DNA of 64,000 nucleotides. Source: Geofilum rubicundum JCM 15548 (GTDB lineage Bacteria > Bacteroidota > Bacteroidia > Bacteroidales > Marinilabiliaceae). This document shows positions 37,832-48,171 of the stretch, piece by piece. A program made the translations under genes and the position numbers. Positions within the stretch are counted from its first letter, which is position 1. Each line of letters opens with the position of its first letter. The notes beneath the pieces were generated by a model. The model was not told the origin of the DNA and did not search any database. It worked only from the letters and a program-made list of their open reading frames with translations. The stretch spans positions 124,001 through 188,000 of the forward strand of contig NZ_BAZW01000002.1 of NCBI RefSeq assembly GCF_000974365.1. Reading direction: 5' to 3'.

Positions 37832-38884
37832 CTATTTTTTGTCGTTTTCAGGACGAAGCTGACGAACGGCCGCACCTGCGCGCCACATTTCCGATTCGCG
37901 GAGCTCGGTTAATTCCGCTTCCAATTTTACGCGGTAGTCCGACTGGCTGTTAGAGTCGATCGAACGCTGCGCCTCGTTGCCTTTGGCCACTTCGCTGTAC
38001 AAATCGCTAAATACCGGAAGGGTGGCATCACGGAATTTTTTCCACCAGTCCAATGCACCCCGCTGAGCGGTGGTCGAGCAGTTGGCATACATCCAGTCCA
38101 TACCGTTCTCAGCCACCAAAGGCATCAAACTCTGGGTCAGTTCTTCAACGGTTTCGTTGAAAGCTTCTGAGGGACTGTGACCATTCTTTCTCAAAACCTC
38201 ATACTGGGCGGCAAAAATACCCTGGATGGCACCCATCAGGGTTCCACGCTCGCCGGTCAAGTCACTGTAAACCTCTCTTTGGAAGGTGGTTTCAAAAAGG
38301 TAACCACTACCAACACCAATACCCAAAGCGACTACACGGTCTTTGGCTTTTCCGGTGGCATCCTGGAAAATGGCGTAGCTGGAATTCAAACCTCTTCCTT
38401 CAAGGAACATGCGACGCAGGCTGGTGCCTGATCCTTTAGGAGCTACCAAAATAACATCTACATCTTTGGGAGGGATGATACCGGTACGCTCTTTATAAGT
38501 AGCACCAAAACCATGCGAGAAATAAAGGGCTTTACCTGGCTTCAGGTATTTCTGAACAGTGGGCCAAACAGAAATCTGGCCGGCATCTGACAATAGATAC
38601 TGAATGATGGTTCCTTTGTCCAGGGCCTCTTCAATGGGGAAAAGGGTTTTGCCAGGCTCCCAGCCGTCGGCCACTGCCTTGTCCCAGGTCTTGGAGTCCT
38701 GACGCTGGCCAACAATAACGTTAAAGCCATTGTCTTTCAGGTTAAGTGCCTGACCCGGGCCCTGAACACCGTAACCAATAACTGCAATCACTTCGTCTTT
38801 AAGCACCTCACGTGCTTTTTCCAATGGGAATTCTTCTCTTGTTACTACATTTTCTTCGGTTCCTCCGAAATTAATCTTAGCCAT
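37832..38884 (-). CDS. ilvC: Ketol-acid reductoisomerase
   Basis: A 350-residue enzyme converting acetolactate or acetohydroxybutyrate to dihydroxy acids with NAD(P)H and Mg2+. The Rossmann motif VIGYGVQGPGQALNLKDNG is followed by an IVGQRQDSKTW coenzyme-specificity loop, FSHGFGATY, VILVAPKGSGTSLRRMF and the Mg-binding ETTFQREVYSDLTGERGTLMGAIQG. Class I length. It lies 74 bases downstream of ilvN in the operon. Confidence 0.96.
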   Translation of the reverse strand: MAKINFGGTEENVVTREEFPLEKAREVLKDEVIAVIGYGVQGPGQALNLKDNGFNVIVGQRQDSKTWDKAVADGWEPGKTLFPIEEALDKGTIIQYLLSDAGQISVWPTVQKYLKPGKALYFSHGFGATYKERTGIIPPKDVDVILVAPKGSGTSLRRMFLEGRGLNSSYAIFQDATGKAKDRVVALGIGVGSGYLFETTFQREVYSDLTGERGTLMGAIQGIFAAQYEVLRKNGHSPSEAFNETVEELTQSLMPLVAENGMDWMYANCSTTAQRGALDWWKKFRDATLPVFSDLYSEVAKGNEAQRSIDSNSQSDYRVKLEAELTELRESEMWRAGAAVRQLRPENDKK

Positions 38885-38958
38885 AATAGTGTTTGTTAAT
38901 TGTATTGATATGGGATAAATTTAATAGTTTATCGATTCTTACTTGCTAGCGCCCACCC

Positions 38959-39507
38959 TTAGTTGAGTACTTTTTTGTCCATTTCCATTTTTCTCAAATA
39001 GTTGTCGAGCAACTCCGCCTTGAGTTTGGTAATGGCAATACGTCCGGAGCGGGTAAACTGCACCACCCCGTATTGGTCCATTTTTTCAAACAACTCCTGG
39101 GTCTCCTGCTTGTGGCCGGTCTTTTCAATAACGGTGTATTCTTCTGTTATTTCCAGAATACGGGCGCCGTACTGACGCACCAGCTTTTCTATCTCATTGC
39201 CATTCAGCAGGGTTTTGGTCGGCACCTTGTACAAGGCTATTTCCTGGTGAATGATGTCCTCATCGGTGAGGACAAAGGCTTTGATGACGTCAATGCGCTT
39301 TTCGATTTGCTTGGCCACCTTGTCGATTTCTTCGCGGGTGCTGAATACCACAATGGTAAATTTGTGTATGCCTGCGATGGCCGACTCAGAGGTGGTCAGG
39401 CTTTCGATGTTGAGGCTCCTGCGGGTAAACACGTTGGTGATCTGATTGAGCAAACCAACCTGGTTCTCCGAGAATATGCTGAGTGTGAATTCTTGTTTCA
39501 TTCTCAT
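38959..39507 (-). CDS. ilvN: Acetolactate synthase small (regulatory) subunit
   Basis: A 182-residue regulatory subunit with an N-terminal ACT domain (EFTLSIFSENQVGLLNQITNVFTRRSLNIESLTTSES) that binds valine in homologues, followed by the ALS_ss C-terminal domain (LYKVPTK, ARILEITEEYTVIEKTGHKQETQELFEKM). It starts 35 bases after ilvB and should complex with it. A second possible start, MKQEF, lies two codons inside. Confidence 0.95.
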   Translation of the reverse strand: MRMKQEFTLSIFSENQVGLLNQITNVFTRRSLNIESLTTSESAIAGIHKFTIVVFSTREEIDKVAKQIEKRIDVIKAFVLTDEDIIHQEIALYKVPTKTLLNGNEIEKLVRQYGARILEITEEYTVIEKTGHKQETQELFEKMDQYGVVQFTRSGRIAITKLKAELLDNYLRKMEMDKKVLN

Positions 39508-39542
39508 TTTTCTAAATTGTTAACATTGTAAGGGAACAGCTG

Positions 39543-41274
39543 TTATTCTAATCGGATATCTGAAACAGAGGCGCCGGATGGAACCATCGGGAATACGTTA
39601 CCTTCCTTTTCCACAATTACTTCTAACAGAAAAGCGCCCTCATGGTTCACCATTTTTTGAATGGCTTCCTCCAGATTGTCTCTTTCGGTCACTTTTAAGG
39701 CTTCAATATGGTAACCTTTGGCAATGGTTTGGAAGTCCGGATTGATCAATTCAGTGGACGCATAGCGGCTGTCGAAAAACAGTTCCTGCCATTGGCGCAC
39801 CATGCCCAGAAAGTTGTTGTTCAAAAGCACGATTTTGACCGGTATCTTGGTCTGAAAAATGGTGCCCAATTCCTGAATGGTCATCTGAAATCCACCATCG
39901 CCCACAAAGAGACAAACCGGGCGGTCCGGGGCGCCCAATTTGGCACCCATGGCAGCGGGCAGGCCAAAACCCATGGTGCCCAAACCACCGGAAGTCACCA
40001 CACTGCGCGATTGCTTGAATTTGAAATAGCGACTGCCCATCATTTGGTGCTGGCCTACGTCGGTTACCATAATGGCATCGTCGTTAAAGGCGTTCGATAT
40101 TTTGTGCACGACTTCTCCCATGGTCATCCCCGGTTTGGAGGGCGCCAGTTCTTCGTTGATGATGCGGTCGAACTCAATGCGGTCACAAGCCCGGAACTCC
40201 TGCAACCAGTCCCCGTGCTTGTTGGCACTTATTTTCTGGGTCAGCATGGGCAGCGATTCCTTCACGTTGCCCAGAATGGGCACATCGGCATGGACGTTCT
40301 TGTTGATCTCGGCATCGTCGATTTCCAGGTGGATGACTTTGGCGTTGGTCGCATAGGTTTTTAAATCACCCGTTACCCGGTCGTCAAAGCGCATCCCAAT
40401 GGCTATGATCAAGTCGGCGTCATTGGTCTTTACATTGGGTCCATAATTACCGTGCATGCCCAGCATACCCACGTTTTGGGGATGATCTGTTGGCATGGCC
40501 GATAAGCCCAGCAAGGTCCATGCCGCCGGAATACCTGATTTTTCAAGGAAGGCCAACAACTCTTTTTCGGCTGAGCCCAGAATAACCCCTTGCCCTACCA
40601 GGCCAAAGGCTTTTTGGCCAGGTTAATCAGTTGGGTAGCTGCTTGAATCTGAGCCGGATCACTTCGGGAATGGGCTTGTAGCTGCGGATATGGGTGACCG
40701 GCTCGTAGATGTAATCAAAGCTGGCAAACTGGGCATCTTTGGTGATGTCGATCAATACGGGACCCGGTCGACCGCTGCGGGCAATATAAAAGGCACGGGC
40801 AATGGCATAAGGTATATCTTCTGCTCTTTTTACCTGATAGTTCCATTTGGTAATAGGTTGGGTAACACCAACCACGTCGGTCTCCTGAAAGGCATCGGTA
40901 CCCAAAAGGGTTGAGCCTACCTGTCCGCTGATGACCACCAGAGGGGTGGAGTCAATCATGGCATCGGCAATGCCGGTAACGGCATTGGTGGCACCCGGAC
41001 CGGAAGTAACAATGGCAACACCGACTTCTCCCGTTACCCTGGCAAAACCTTGTGCGGCATGTATGGCTCCCTGTTCATGGCGGACCAACACATGGTGCAA
41101 CTCATCCTGGACGGAAAACAGGGCATCGTAAACCGGCATAATGGCACCACCGGGATAGCCGAATAGTATTTTAGTCCCTTCAATTTGAAGCGACTTAACC
41201 AGCGCGTCGGCACCTGTCATTCTCACCGCCTGCTGGCTTTTTCCTTTGATCGCTGTTTGGGATTGTGTTTCCAT
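39543..41274 (-). CDS. ilvB: Acetolactate synthase large subunit (two frameshifts)
   Basis: A ThDP- and FAD-dependent enzyme of about 577 residues that makes acetolactate and acetohydroxybutyrate. The N-terminal part has ILFGYPGGAIMPVYDAL with the catalytic Glu in RHEQGAIHAAQGFAR and TSGPGATNAVTG; the C-terminal part has the ThDP motif GDGGFQMTIQELGTI ending in LNNNFLGMVRQWQ. Two single-base losses lie close together: near 40665 (expected VDPAQIQAATQL) and near 40617 (expected KKPFGLVGQGVILGS). Both are repaired by one base and all functional motifs are intact, so this is likely one working gene. Confidence 0.93.
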
Positions 41275-41310
41275 AATATAATGCTTAAAAGGGGGTTGTT
41301 AACTGATTCA

Positions 41311-43152
41311 TTATTCTGTTTCGCCGGGCAAGAGGCGCACCGCTCCGCGGTCTGCCGATGTCACCATGCTGGCATAGGCCCTGAGGGCTTTTGAAACCGC
41401 ACGCTCGCGCTGTTTGGGTCGATAGGCCTGGTTGTCCTTGGCCTCTTCCCTGGCTTGTCGGTTTTTTATGGTTTCGTCGCTGACCATGATGTTGATGGAG
41501 CGCTGGGGGATGCTGATTTCTACGGGATCTCCATCTTCAATAATGGCGATGTTGCCACCGGCCGCTGCTTCAGGTGAAACGTGTCCGATTGAAAGTCCGG
41601 AAGTTCCTCCGGAGAAACGGCCATCGGTCACCAGGGCACATTGGGCACCCAGCTGGCGTGATTTTAAATAGGAGGTGGGGTACAGCATTTCCTGCATGCC
41701 CGGACCGCCCTTGGGACCTTCGTAGCGGATGAACACCACATCGCCTGCTTTGACCTCTCCTGAAAGAATGCCGTCGCAGGCATCGTCCTGCGACTCGTAA
41801 ACCCTGGCCACACCTTTAAAGTTGAAGATGGACTCGTCTACCCCGGCTGTTTTGACGATGCACCCGTCCTGGGCAATGTTGCCAAACAGAACGGCCAGTC
41901 CGCCGTCCTTCGAATAGGCGTGCTCCATATCTCTGATGCAACCAGCTTTTCGGTCGGCATCCAGGTTGCTGTAGGTCGCTTTTTGCGAACCCATCACCAG
42001 GTTGATAAATCCACCCGGTGCACTCTGGTAAATGTCTTTGGCCTTGGGTGTGCATTGCGGATCCATGATGTCAAATGCTGCCAGAGCAGCTTCCAGATTG
42101 GGAAAATCAATTCTGCCAACGCTGGTATCCAACAGTCCGGCCCGATTGAGTTCGGCCAGGATGCCCATGATGCCCCCTGCCCGGTTCACATCTTCGATGT
42201 GGTAGTCGCTGTTGGGGGCCACCTTGCACAAAACCGGCACCTTACGCGACAATTGATCAATGTCCGCCATGGTAAAAGGCACCTGCGCTTCATGTGCGAT
42301 GGCCAGCAGGTGAAGGACCGTGTTGGTGGAACCGCCCATGGCTATGTCCAGCGTCATGGCGTTCATAAAGGCTTTTTTGGTGGCAATGTTGCGGGGTAAA
42401 ACCGAAGTGTCACCATCCTGATAATACTTATAGGCCAGTTTAACCACCTGATGGGCGGCGTCCTGAAACAATTGCTTGCGGTTGACATGGGTGGCCACAA
42501 TGGTGCCATTGCCCGGCAGTGCCAGTCCCAAAGCCTCATTGAGACAGTTCATGGAGTTGGCGGTGAACATACCGGAGCAGGATCCGCAGGTGGGACAGGC
42601 GTTTTGTTCTACGGCCAAAACATCTTCGTCGGATACCGAATCGTCGGCTGCCATCACCATGGAGTCGACCAAATCCAATGCCTTACCCTCCAGTTTGCCG
42701 GCTTCCATGGGTCCGCCCGAAACAAAAACAACCGGGATGTTCAGGCGCATGGCGGCCATTAACATACCCGGTGTTATTTTGTCACAGTTGCTGATGCATA
42801 TCATGGCATCTGCCTGATGGGCATTTACCATATACTCTACACTGTCGGCGATTAAGTCGCGCGATGGCAAAGAGTACAACATGCCATCGTGCCCCATGGC
42901 AATGCCATCGTCGATGGCAATGGTATTAAATTCAGCTGCAAAGCAGCCCTGTTTTTCTATTAATTTTTTAACGTCCTGACCGATTTGGTGCAGGTGGGCA
43001 TGCCCCGGAACAAATTGGGTGAAGGAGTTAACAACGGCTATCAGTGGACGTCCCATTTGTTCGTCCTTCATGCCGTTGGCGCGCCATAAACTTCTGGCAC
43101 CTGCCATTCTGCGACCCTGCGTTGTGGTATTGCTTCTTAATGGAATCTTCAT
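41311..43152 (-). CDS. ilvD: Dihydroxy-acid dehydratase
   Basis: A 613-residue Fe-S enzyme of the common isoleucine/valine pathway and the first structural gene of the operon. Cluster-binding cysteines are in SNCDKITPG and [17 protein letters not shown]; the [15 protein letters not shown] start region, [18 protein letters not shown] and the C-terminal [21 protein letters not shown] are canonical. It is preceded by a leader peptide gene and an attenuator hairpin, so expression of the whole operon should respond to charged Leu/Val/Ile tRNAs. Confidence 0.96.
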   Translation of the reverse strand: MKIPLRSNTTTQGRRMAGARSLWRANGMKDEQMGRPLIAVVNSFTQFVPGHAHLHQIGQDVKKLIEKQGCFAAEFNTIAIDDGIAMGHDGMLYSLPSRDLIADSVEYMVNAHQADAMICISNCDKITPGMLMAAMRLNIPVVFVSGGPMEAGKLEGKALDLVDSMVMAADDSVSDEDVLAVEQNACPTCGSCSGMFTANSMNCLNEALGLALPGNGTIVATHVNRKQLFQDAAHQVVKLAYKYYQDGDTSVLPRNIATKKAFMNAMTLDIAMGGSTNTVLHLLAIAHEAQVPFTMADIDQLSRKVPVLCKVAPNSDYHIEDVNRAGGIMGILAELNRAGLLDTSVGRIDFPNLEAALAAFDIMDPQCTPKAKDIYQSAPGGFINLVMGSQKATYSNLDADRKAGCIRDMEHAYSKDGGLAVLFGNIAQDGCIVKTAGVDESIFNFKGVARVYESQDDACDGILSGEVKAGDVVFIRYEGPKGGPGMQEMLYPTSYLKSRQLGAQCALVTDGRFSGGTSGLSIGHVSPEAAAGGNIAIIEDGDPVEISIPQRSINIMVSDETIKNRQAREEAKDNQAYRPKQRERAVSKALRAYASMVTSADRGAVRLLPGETE

Positions 43153-43183
43153 TCTTGCTTATTTATATCCTGGTTCCTAAGCA

Positions 43184-43218
43184 GAAACCCCTCTCACGTA
43201 TGAAGTGAGAGGGGTTTC
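43184..43218 (-). terminator. ilv-leu operon attenuator hairpin with competing antiterminator
   Basis: GAAACCCCTCTCAC (43184-43197) and GTGAGAGGGGTTTC (43205-43218) form a perfect 14-bp stem with a 7-base loop, 31 bases before ilvD. The sequence TCTCACTTC in its minus-strand left arm and loop is exactly complementary to GAAGTGAGA right after the leader-peptide stop codon (plus-strand positions 43252-43260). The two pairings exclude each other. The U tract after the stem is weak (TGCTTAGG), so termination may need help or work by another means. Confidence 0.8.
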
Positions 43219-43261
43219 AAGTTTTTTATAGCTTAACTTTTTACATACCTATCTCACTTCT

Positions 43262-43321
43262 CTAATGGTTCACCACGAGAATAATAATGACGACGAGAAG
43301 GAGAGATGTAAAAAGTGTCAT
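43262..43321 (-). CDS. Branched-chain amino acid leader peptide
   Basis: A 20-codon frame from the ATG at 43321 to a TAG at 43262 encodes MTLFTSLLLVVIIILVVNH. Eleven consecutive codons specify Leu, Val or Ile, the three end products of the operon that follows. It begins about 20 bases after the expected transcription start of a consensus promoter and ends directly beside the antiterminator sequence. This is the standard layout of ribosome-mediated attenuation: stalling at scarce branched-chain codons leaves the GAAGTGAGA free to break the terminator hairpin, while a ribosome reaching the stop codon covers it. It is too short to be listed by normal gene finding. The homology of the design is known from enteric ilv leaders; this sequence is not similar to them beyond composition. 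Confidence 0.9.
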   Translation of the reverse strand: MTLFTSLLLVVIIILVVNH

Positions 43322-43347
43322 GATCTGGTTTTTGTTTAATTACAATG

Positions 43348-43377
43348 CAAATGTATGAATTTTGTCATAAATACAAA
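43348..43377 (-). promoter_or_regulatory. ilv-leu operon promoter
   Basis: On the minus strand TTTG (43374-43377) and TACATTTG (43348-43355) are separated by 18 bases, a full match to the Bacteroidota -33/-7 promoter. Transcription should start near 43341, leaving about 20 nt before the leader-peptide ATG. The remaining gap 43378-43648 holds no gene or structure that I can support. Confidence 0.72.
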
Positions 43378-43648
43378 CTGTTGTGCAAAAAAAAGTTTCA
43401 CTTTTCTGTTATTTTTTTACAAAACAGGGGGTTTTGGCGTTGAAAAATCAAATTTTCTGTATAAATATTCACAAATTCTTGTTATTAATATGCAAAGCTT
43501 CGGTTTGGAGCCAGGCTTTCTACATAAACACTTTTGGGTGAAAAAGGTTTGCGCCGATGTTCTGATTTTTCCTGTTATTTTTATGGGGGACCCGGCCTCT
43601 TCTGATCCTGGGTGTTTATTTCAGCAGGCAGTGATAAAAAACATCGGG

Positions 43649-46600
43649 TCAGCAGGCCGTTGTCTGCTTTTTGATAAATTCTGAGGGTGTCTGACCAAAC
43701 TGTTTTTTAAAACATTTGCTGAAATAGTAGGGATCCTCCATTCCTACGGCCAGTGCGGTTTCGGAAACGTTTAAATCTTCATTTTGCAAAAGTTCTGCGG
43801 CTTTTTTTAATCGAATGGTCTTAATTAGATCGTTGGGAGAAAACCCGGTGAGTCCCTTCACTTTGTGGTAGAACAAGGTTCGTCCCATTTTGGTCGTCTC
43901 CATGATGCGCTCTACCGATAGCTGGGGATCACTGATGTGGGCATCGATGAAGGCGTGAATGCTTTGTAAAAACTGGGCATCCTTGTCGTTGGCGTTTTCG
44001 GGCAGGGTGCTTAAATCGGGCGTGCTGGCATATTTTTGTTTGATAACCTCCCGCTGTTCCAGCAGTTTGGTGATTCGTAATTTGAGGAGGTCCAGACTAA
44101 AGGGTTTGGTTATATAAGCGTCTGCCCCGGCATCAAAACCTTTAAACTGAAATTCCTCAGCTGTATAGGCGGTAAGGAGGATGATGGGTATATGGCAAGT
44201 GGCCATACCGGATTTCAAGTGTTTGGTCACCTCGTATCCATTCATCTCAGGCATCATGATGTCACACAGAATCAAATCCGGCTGCGTTTTTTCGCTTAAT
44301 TGCAGTCCCTTTTTGCCATTGGGGGCCGTTCGTACCCGGAATTGGCGGGATAAGTGATGTTGCAGATATTCGGCAATTTCGGGGTCATCCTCTATAATGA
44401 GAATCTGTTTATTGGTTTTTTGAGCGCCTGGAGTGGCGACGGGCGCGAAAGTGTCGGTTTCCGGAGCGATGGGGCGGAGGGCTTGAGTTGAGTCGGCGGC
44501 ACACGGGTTGACAGGGACTTTGACTACAAAACCAGCGCCACCGATGGGAGAATCTTCGTAATGGATAGATCCGTTATGGGCCTTCAGTAGCTCGTGGATG
44601 AGGTTCAGTCCGATCCCTGTTCCGGGCATGTCGGAGTCGAAACGCTTGAAACGGTGAAACAGTTCCGGCAGAAGTGCCGTGGCAATGCCCGGTCCGCTGT
44701 CGTCCACTCTCAGGGTCATCTGACCCAAGGCTTCGTCTATATGGAGGCTTACATTTACGGCGCCGTTTTGTGGTGTAAATTTAAGCGCGTTGGACAGCAG
44801 GTTGTGCAGGGTTTTTTCTAATATCCCCTCATCGATGAGGCCTGCATAATGGGTATGACTTGAACTCAGCGTCAGTTTGATTTTTTTTCGATTCGCCTGA
44901 CTGTCAAAATGACTGCTTATGTTTTTGATATGGCTGACCAGTTCCAGAGGGGTAGGTCTGACAACCGGAATGTTACTTTGGAGTTTTCGGAATTCGAGCA
45001 GTTGATCAATCATTCTCAGCAGTCGTTCTGAACTTTTTTCAAGAAAGCCGACCTCCCTGGAAATGAAAGCAGGATCCTGGCTTTGCCGGACATTTTCAAT
45101 GGTTCCCTTAATGATGGTTAAGGGGGTTCTGAATTCATGGGAGATATTGGTGAAAAACTGAAGTTTGTAGGCGGTCAAATCTTTCTCTATTTTTATTTCG
45201 GCCGATAGACGGTCCATACGCCGAATAGCGGTATTGACGGCGTATATAAGCAGGGCAATAACGACGCTGTAAATAAGAAAAGCCAGGGTGCTTTGCCACC
45301 AGGGCCCATTGACCCGGATGGGTAAACGGGCTTCGGAATCGCTCCAGATGCCCTGACTGTTTTTGGCCTTTACTCTAAATGTGTAGTCTCCTGGCGGCAG
45401 ATTCCGGTAGGAAGCAAAGCTGTGACGGGTTAAATGGTTCCACTGCTCTTCAAAGCCCTCCAGAATAAAGGTATAGGTATTGGCTTCCGGATTCAGGTAA
45501 TCCGGAAGCGTGAAGTGAATGTTGATGTTTCTTTGCTGATGGGATAATTCCAGTGTTTGGGTGTTATATAAGGCTTGAGAAAGGGGCGATTTGGGGCGTC
45601 CCGGCAGGACCATTTCGCCATTGATATCCAATGAGGTAAGATAAACGGGCGGAAGGTTCTTGTGCTTTTCTTCCCTTCCGGGGTTAATTCTGTGAAGTCC
45701 GCTGTGACTGCCAAACAACAGGGTGCCATTGTGGAGTCTGCAGGAAGCGGACTCAGACAGCAAGTCCCCTTCCCAGGAATCCGACAGCTTGATGTTTTCA
45801 AAGGTTTGATTGGCGGTGTTGAATTTTGAAAGTCCGCTCTCTGTGCTGATCCATAGGTTGCCCTCCATATCCTGACGGATGTCCTGAACAATATTATTGA
45901 CCAGACCATGATTGATGTTGTAATGTTCGAACCTGGTTTGGTAGATGGGATTTCCTTCCAATACTTTGTTGATGCCTCCGCCGGAGGTGCCTATCCACAA
46001 TTGTCCACTACGGTCTTCCAGGATCGCTTTAACTTCGTTGTTGGCCAATGATAGCGGATTTCTTCTGCTGTAGTGGAAGTTGTGAAATGCCTTGGGGTTA
46101 TTAAGCAGAGAATCCGGCAGAAAAGTAAAAAGGCCGTTGTTGCCGCCCACCCAAATTCTGCCCTTCCGGTCCTGCACCAGACTTCTTACTCTGGATTGTT
46201 GCTGATTTATTTCTGAAAAATTCTGGTATTGTACCCGATTATTTTTAAAAGCGGCCAGCAAAATCCCTTTTCCATAGGTCCCTATCCACATTCGGCCGTT
46301 TTGATCCCTTAAGATGTCATAGATATTTTTATCCTGTTCCGAGTCCGGCCCACTTTGGTAGAGCACCGAAAAGTCGGGGTCGATGACTAAAAGCCCTTGT
46401 CCTTTGGTGCCTATCCAGATGTTTCCCTCCGGATCTTCGTAAGCCGTATAAGGCAGCCCTCTGTTGAAAGTGTATTCCCAAAGAAGGGTCTTCAGGTCAC
46501 TGCTGTATACATAGAGCAGTCCTTTTTTGGTACCGATCCAAATCCTGTTTTGTTGGTCCTGAAAGACCAGACGAACAATTTTGTTTCGCTCGGTTTCGTC

Positions 46601-47893
46601 GTTGCCGGGTATGAAGGTCTCCGATACAGATTGTTTTCTTGAAATCTTGATGAGTCCGCCATGCTCGGTTCCGGCCCATATCTCTCCCGATTGATCTTCC
46701 GACACGGAAAGCAAATAATTGGTGGGAATTTGGTTGTAGCGATCCGGATGGTGTTTTAGGTGGGAGATCTCTCCACTTTGCTGGTCCAAAGCAAAAAGAC
46801 CGTTGCCATAGGTGCTTATCCAGATAATATCTTTGGAATCATGCCAAATGCTGTATCTTTCCAGGTCTATGGTAGCCATTATTTCCGGCGGAATCAGATT
46901 GTGGCAGATAAACTTTTCCTTTGCTTCCTGGTATTGCCAGATTTTCCCGCTGTTGTTGTATAGCCAAAGTTGTCCCTTGTTGTCCTTTAGAAAGCGGGCG
47001 TCCCTGATCTCTTCCCCATCAAAAAGCCGGGCGGCGGAAGAAAAAGTTGCGTTTTGTTCCGTGTTAAAAAGAAAAAGGCCGGATGCCTTGGCCAGGAGGT
47101 AGTGGTTTTCTTTTAATTTTTCTGTTTTTAATACTTCGGCCGTTCTTAAATACTCAGGAAGCTCCTCGGTGTTTTTGAGCTGGTTGGTCGTCTTCCGGAT
47201 TATTTTAAGTTCGGCATTTCTGGTGAAAAGATAAAGGTTTTCGTTGTCCTCCAACATGCCCATAATGCCTTCCTGTACGATTCTTTTTAAAGTACCGTGG
47301 TGATAGCGGAAGAGCGCATTGTTCGTGGCGATGTAAACGGACTGGTCCGCACCTTCCGTGAGGAAGTAAACCTGAATATTGTTGAGTTCCGTGGCAAAAG
47401 TAGTGGTGACAATCTGCCCATCTTCCTTTTGAATGAGCAGGCAACCGTTGTGATGGTCCCACAACCAGATGTTTCCGTTGGAAGCCTGCAGGAAACTGCC
47501 GTAAGACGTTTGGTTGCCTTCGAATTTTTCAAACCTTTGGAGATGGATGTTGTAACAATTGAAGTGATTGGTGTTGGTGATGGCCCATATATAGCCATCC
47601 GGGTCATAAAATAGGGTCCTTATGCGATTATCAGACAAGGAAAGCTCTTCCCCGTATTCCTGTTGCAGCACATGGAAGCGGGTGCCATCAAAGCGGTTGA
47701 GGCCGTTCAGGGTACCAAACCAAAGGAAGCCTCTATGGTCCTCAGCCATGGAAGTGACCGTGTTTTGGGACAATCCATCCCGGCTGGTGATGTTTTCAAT
47801 ACTTAGTTGAGACTGGGCCTGGATGGAAGTTTCCAGAATCAGGAAAAACAAAAAAATCAAATACTTTCCAATTGTTGCAGATTTGCTCCCCAT
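43649..47893 (-). CDS. Hybrid two-component system regulator (HTCS)
   Basis: A protein of about 1,414 residues that joins sensor, kinase, receiver and DNA-binding domain. Order: signal peptide (ending ETSIQAQ), periplasmic two-component beta-propeller repeats (about 30-740; GLSQNTVTSMAEDHRGFLWF, GNIWIGTKGQGL and many similar blades), Y_Y_Y domain (DYTFRVKAKNSQGIW), a membrane helix near 850, HisKA with His in FTNISHEFRTPLT (about 920), HATPase (DDSGPGIATALLPELF), receiver with Asp in ILCDIMMPEMNG (about 1210), and a C-terminal AraC-type HTH (VSETALAVGMEDPYYFSKCFKKQFG). Such proteins bind an oligosaccharide in the periplasm and switch on a nearby polysaccharide locus. The divergent SusC/SusD operon, 278 bases away, is its probable target. 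ATG 47893 is chosen over a TTG four codons upstream. Confidence 0.96.
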   Translation of the reverse strand: MGSKSATIGKYLIFLFFLILETSIQAQSQLSIENITSRDGLSQNTVTSMAEDHRGFLWFGTLNGLNRFDGTRFHVLQQEYGEELSLSDNRIRTLFYDPDGYIWAITNTNHFNCYNIHLQRFEKFEGNQTSYGSFLQASNGNIWLWDHHNGCLLIQKEDGQIVTTTFATELNNIQVYFLTEGADQSVYIATNNALFRYHHGTLKRIVQEGIMGMLEDNENLYLFTRNAELKIIRKTTNQLKNTEELPEYLRTAEVLKTEKLKENHYLLAKASGLFLFNTEQNATFSSAARLFDGEEIRDARFLKDNKGQLWLYNNSGKIWQYQEAKEKFICHNLIPPEIMATIDLERYSIWHDSKDIIWISTYGNGLFALDQQSGEISHLKHHPDRYNQIPTNYLLSVSEDQSGEIWAGTEHGGLIKISRKQSVSETFIPGNDETERNKIVRLVFQDQQNRIWIGTKKGLLYVYSSDLKTLLWEYTFNRGLPYTAYEDPEGNIWIGTKGQGLLVIDPDFSVLYQSGPDSEQDKNIYDILRDQNGRMWIGTYGKGILLAAFKNNRVQYQNFSEINQQQSRVRSLVQDRKGRIWVGGNNGLFTFLPDSLLNNPKAFHNFHYSRRNPLSLANNEVKAILEDRSGQLWIGTSGGGINKVLEGNPIYQTRFEHYNINHGLVNNIVQDIRQDMEGNLWISTESGLSKFNTANQTFENIKLSDSWEGDLLSESASCRLHNGTLLFGSHSGLHRINPGREEKHKNLPPVYLTSLDINGEMVLPGRPKSPLSQALYNTQTLELSHQQRNINIHFTLPDYLNPEANTYTFILEGFEEQWNHLTRHSFASYRNLPPGDYTFRVKAKNSQGIWSDSEARLPIRVNGPWWQSTLAFLIYSVVIALLIYAVNTAIRRMDRLSAEIKIEKDLTAYKLQFFTNISHEFRTPLTIIKGTIENVRQSQDPAFISREVGFLEKSSERLLRMIDQLLEFRKLQSNIPVVRPTPLELVSHIKNISSHFDSQANRKKIKLTLSSSHTHYAGLIDEGILEKTLHNLLSNALKFTPQNGAVNVSLHIDEALGQMTLRVDDSGPGIATALLPELFHRFKRFDSDMPGTGIGLNLIHELLKAHNGSIHYEDSPIGGAGFVVKVPVNPCAADSTQALRPIAPETDTFAPVATPGAQKTNKQILIIEDDPEIAEYLQHHLSRQFRVRTAPNGKKGLQLSEKTQPDLILCDIMMPEMNGYEVTKHLKSGMATCHIPIILLTAYTAEEFQFKGFDAGADAYITKPFSLDLLKLRITKLLEQREVIKQKYASTPDLSTLPENANDKDAQFLQSIHAFIDAHISDPQLSVERIMETTKMGRTLFYHKVKGLTGFSPNDLIKTIRLKKAAELLQNEDLNVSETALAVGMEDPYYFSKCFKKQFGQTPSEFIKKQTTAC

Positions 47894-48139
47894 ATCTATT
47901 GTCAATTTCTACTTCCCCGCAAGGAAGCGGCAGTTTCTACTTTGAGTTGTGAAGAGTCGTACACTTATGCAAATATAAACTAAATCGGACAGATTTCTTT
48001 TAACGCTTTGTGAATGCTTTTGGGTTAGCGATGTAAGGTATTGAAAATCAACTGTTAACACAGTGTGTGTGGGTGTCCCGTATGGATAACTTTATAGGTA
48101 AACGGACAATTTTCCATTTTTTGAGGCCCCTCTACAGGT

Positions 48140-48147
48140 TAATTTTG
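48140..48147 (+). promoter_or_regulatory. Candidate promoter of the SusCD/FAS1 operon
   Basis: TAATTTTG fits TAnnTTTG and lies 25 bases before the ATG at 48172; a TTTG at 48120-48123 is 16 bases upstream, a slightly short spacing. It sits in the 278-base divergent gap with the HTCS gene, where the HTCS binding site is also expected; I see no clear direct repeats. Confidence 0.45.
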
Positions 48148-48171
48148 TCAAACAAATAAGAATAGGTGTTA

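Noticed and set aside
43355-43684. Plus-strand 109-codon frame between the ilv promoter and the HTCS gene
   Set aside because: Overlaps the promoter and the HTCS 3' end, AT-rich and without any domain; treated as chance.
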